A DNA stretch of 7,674 bases from JACRBK01 sp964427955. Its GTDB lineage: Bacteria > Chloroflexota > Anaerolineae > Aggregatilineales > Aggregatilineaceae. Made by a program: the position numbers and the translations under genes. This document shows, one piece after another, positions 6,455 to 7,674 of this stretch (within the stretch, counting starts at the first letter, position 1; every line of letters starts with the position of its first letter). The stretch covers positions 1 through 7,674 of the forward strand of contig CAYRWY010000294.1 of the NCBI GenBank assembly GCA_964427955.1. The letters are read 5' to 3'. Below the pieces are notes generated by a model. The model was not told where the DNA came from and did not search any database. It saw only the letters and a program-made list of their open reading frames with translations.

Positions 6455-6628
6455 CTACTCCTCCTTTTTGCCGTAATAGGTCAGGAAGATTTCTTCCAGC
6501 GTCGGCTGTTCCAGGTGAATGTCGCGCACGGTATAGCGCGCGGCCTGCTTGATCACGGCGTCCATATCGGCATGGCCGCTCATGCGCAGCTTGATCACCG
6601 GCCCCTCGGCGCTCAGGTCGGACACGCC
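6455..6628 (-). pseudogene. Out-of-frame C-terminal tail of the ABC ATPase
   Basis: In a different minus-strand frame from the ATPase body, 57 codons run from GVSDLSAEG to a TAG stop at 6455-6457 and end in LEQPTLEEIFLTYYGKKEE. That ending is the conserved C-terminus of ABC-2 exporter ATPases (DUF4162-type tail). Joined after E244 of the upstream frame it gives AIE-GVSDLS and a protein of 301 residues, the usual length. The two frames overlap by one base at 6628, so restoring one base, for example an extra G in the GAGGCG stretch at 6625-6630, would repair the gene. This segment has no start of its own at the join and is best read as the displaced end of the same gene. Confidence 0.88.
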
Positions 6629-7359
6629 TCGATGGCGCGGAAACCGTCCGGCGGCGCGGGAGCATCCAGCGTCAGCGTCAGCCAGCGGAAGGCGACGTGC
6701 ATCAGGTCGGAGACCGTCTCGACCGCCTCCAGCCGCCCGGCGCGGATGATGCCCACCCGGTCGCAGATCGCTTCGACTTCGGGCAGGTTGTGCGACGAGA
6801 GAAAGACCGTGCGGCCCTCGGCGCGCACCTCGCGCATGAACTCGTGGAAGACCTGCTGCATCAGCGGGTCCAGGCCGGTGCTCGGTTCGTCCAGGATCAG
6901 CAGTTCGGGCTTATGCAGCAGCGCCGCGATCAGCCCGATCTTGCGCTTCATGCCGGTGGACAGCCCTTTCAGCGACCGGCTGAGATCGTAATCCAGCCGG
7001 GACGCGAGGCGCTGCGCCTCGGCCAGGTAGCCGTTGCCGATCCCGCGCACCTGTTCCAGCCAGCGGACGTACTCCAACCCGGTCCAGTTCTCCCACAGCG
7101 CCAGCTCGGACGGCAGATAGCCGATGCGCTGGCGGATGGCGAGACTGTCGCGGCGCGCGTCCAGCCCGAAGATCGACGCCGATCCCGCGCTGGGGCGGAT
7201 GAAGTCGAGCAGGGTGCGGATGGTGGTCGTTTTTCCGGCCCCATTCGGCCCCAAAAAGCCGAAAATCTCGCCGCGCCGGACGTCGAGATTCACGTCCTGG
7301 ATCGCGGTGAATTTGCCGTAGCGGTGCGTGAGCTGCTGAGTCTGAATCACAATGTCCAC
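6613..7359 (-). CDS. ABC exporter ATP-binding protein, frameshifted near its C-terminus
   Basis: As it stands the frame gives 248 residues containing a whole nucleotide-binding domain: Walker A GPNGAGKTT (37-45), YLPSE in place of the usual Q-loop (81-85, a common variant in this subfamily), signature LSTGMKRK (133-140), Walker B LLILDEP (153-159), D-loop GLDP (162-165) and switch H190. After E244 the frame runs into four unrelated residues and a TGA at 6613-6615, while the true tail continues in another frame to 6455. The start is GTG at 7359, supported by GGAGGG seven bases upstream (7367-7372). A TATAAT box lies further up at 7400-7405. It would hydrolyse ATP to power the permease at 5639-6451. 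Because the motor domain is complete, a shortened protein could still be made, but loss of the tail usually matters in this family. Either a sequencing error or a real mutation would explain it. Confidence 0.88.
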   Translation of the reverse strand: MDIVIQTQQLTHRYGKFTAIQDVNLDVRRGEIFGFLGPNGAGKTTTIRTLLDFIRPSAGSASIFGLDARRDSLAIRQRIGYLPSELALWENWTGLEYVRWLEQVRGIGNGYLAEAQRLASRLDYDLSRSLKGLSTGMKRKIGLIAALLHKPELLILDEPSTGLDPLMQQVFHEFMREVRAEGRTVFLSSHNLPEVEAICDRVGIIRAGRLEAVETVSDLMHVAFRWLTLTLDAPAPPDGFRAIEACPT

Positions 7360-7399
7360 CGGGTCACCCTCCCTTCGATGAGTGGAACGACGCTCTATT

Positions 7400-7405
7400 A
7401 TTATA
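7400..7405 (-). promoter_or_regulatory. TATAAT box for the ABC transporter operon
   Basis: Read on the minus strand this is a perfect TATAAT, in an unusually AT-rich patch. Transcription would begin near 7393 and give a leader of about 34 bases before the GTG at 7359. At 17 bases upstream the sequence is TAGTTC (7423-7428), a poor -35 box, so the promoter may need an activator or another sigma factor. Confidence 0.5.
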
Positions 7406-7449
7406 CACGGTTATCCTATTCCGAACTACTACCGGGTGTGTTTTAAATC

Positions 7450-7490
7450 TGGGGCGTCAGCTTGCTGCGCTCTGGGCAGAGCAAGCCCCA
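7450..7490. repeat. Hairpin in the divergent spacer
   Basis: TGGGGC (7450-7455) pairs with GCCCCA (7485-7490). Inside, GCTTGCT (7460-7466) can pair with AGCAAGC (7480-7486), or GCTCT (7469-7473) with AGAGC (7478-7482). These pairings partly exclude each other. The spacer 7360-7556 separates the leftward ABC operon from the rightward gene at 7557, so this may be a regulatory structure or another intergenic repeat. Confidence 0.45.
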
Positions 7491-7527
7491 CTCCGCAACC
7501 GTTTCGTGCGGCAGGCGTACTAGACCA

Positions 7528-7537
7528 TAAGCGCTTA
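7528..7537. promoter_or_regulatory. Perfect 10-base palindrome TAAGCGCTTA, possible operator
   Basis: TAAGCGCTTA is self-complementary and ends nine bases before the AGGAGG ribosome site (7547-7552) of the gene at 7557. Its place in a divergent spacer would suit a dimeric repressor site, but a single short palindrome can arise by chance and no regulator gene is in view. Confidence 0.25.
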
Positions 7538-7556
7538 ATATTCACCAGGAGGTCTC

Positions 7557-7674
7557 ATGCAACGCCAGTATTTCGCTTTGCCGCTGATCGTGATCCTGCT
7601 CGGCGTGACGTTCGCCGTACCGGTCACCCGCGCCGCCTCCGATCTGGATGGCGTGTGGCTGACGCATGGTTACG
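7557..7674 (+). CDS. N-terminus of a secreted protein, cut by the window edge
   Basis: Thirty-nine codons are visible. The ATG at 7557 has a strong AGGAGG site at 7547-7552, only four bases away. The protein begins MQRQY, then a hydrophobic core FALPLIVILLGVTFAVP (about 6-22), then VTRAAS, a good signal peptidase I site (TRA or RAA before S28). The mature part starts SDLDGVWLTHGY. There is no lipobox cysteine, so it should be exported and released. The GVW...GY pattern faintly recalls the N-terminal region of some S41-family peptidases, but twelve residues cannot support a family call. It diverges from the ABC operon across a 197-base spacer. Confidence 0.8.
   Translation, partial: MQRQYFALPLIVILLGVTFAVPVTRAASDLDGVWLTHGY

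Noticed and set aside
6613..6640. Programmed ribosomal frameshifting as an explanation for the ATPase break
   Set aside because: Joining the frames would need a -1 slip after GAG at 6628-6630, but there is no X XXY YYZ slippery heptamer there and no clear stimulating hairpin. A lost base is simpler.
5495..6991. A 498-codon open frame on the plus strand
   Set aside because: It runs opposite to the permease and ATPase, which have clear motifs, and its product is a Gln/Arg/His-rich sequence without any family features. It also begins inside a palindromic element.
6697..7446. A 249-codon plus-strand frame opposite the ABC ATPase
   Set aside because: It is the antisense shadow of the Walker A to switch-histidine region and has no ribosome site or domain.

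Overview
The window looks like GC-rich chromosomal DNA from a member of the Chloroflexota, most likely an Anaerolineae-type organism. This is inferred from three things: a very large one-pass Ser/Thr receptor kinase with Pro/Thr-rich linkers, SH3b, lectin-like and pre-peptidase domains; a free-standing PD40 (TolB-like) propeller; and intergenic DNA full of GTAGGGGC- and CCTCACCCC-type palindromes. No marker gene is present, so the assignment is tentative.

Layout. 1-233 is AT-richer leader DNA with no convincing gene. 234-4142 (+) encodes a 1302-residue membrane-spanning PknB-type kinase whose outer part holds an SH3b domain, a tandem pair of PsbP-like domains, a lectin-like beta-sandwich, a weak second SH3b-like segment and a C-terminal PPC domain. 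4143-4410 holds a palindromic element, a good sigma-70-type promoter (TTGACA, 18 bases, TATACT) and a nested inverted repeat bounded by 11-base terminal inverted repeats, which falls inside the predicted leader of the next gene. 4411-5307 (+) is a secreted or membrane-anchored six-bladed PD40 propeller built from repeats of exactly 44 residues. 5308-5638 lies between convergent genes and contains four separate inverted repeats.

5639-7359 (-) is a two-gene ABC-2 type exporter: the ATPase is upstream (GTG start at 7359) and the six-helix permease downstream (5639-6451). The ATPase frame is broken by what looks like the loss of a single base near 6625-6630. All nucleotide-binding motifs are intact, but the conserved C-terminal tail, which ends in LEEIFLTYYGKKEE, continues in another frame to a stop at 6455-6457, three bases before the permease start. 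7360-7556 is a divergent spacer with a TATAAT box for the ABC operon, a hairpin and a 10-base perfect palindrome. 7557-7674 (+) is the start of a secreted protein cut off by the window edge.

How the parts may work together is inference. The kinase would sense something at the cell surface through its ectodomain and signal inward. The propeller could be an extracytoplasmic partner, but it has its own promoter, so the two are neighbours and not clearly an operon. The ABC pair is an independent unit on the other strand. I see no defence system, CRISPR array, RNA gene or complete insertion sequence. The most notable items are the kinase ectodomain, the ATPase frameshift, and the nested palindromes.
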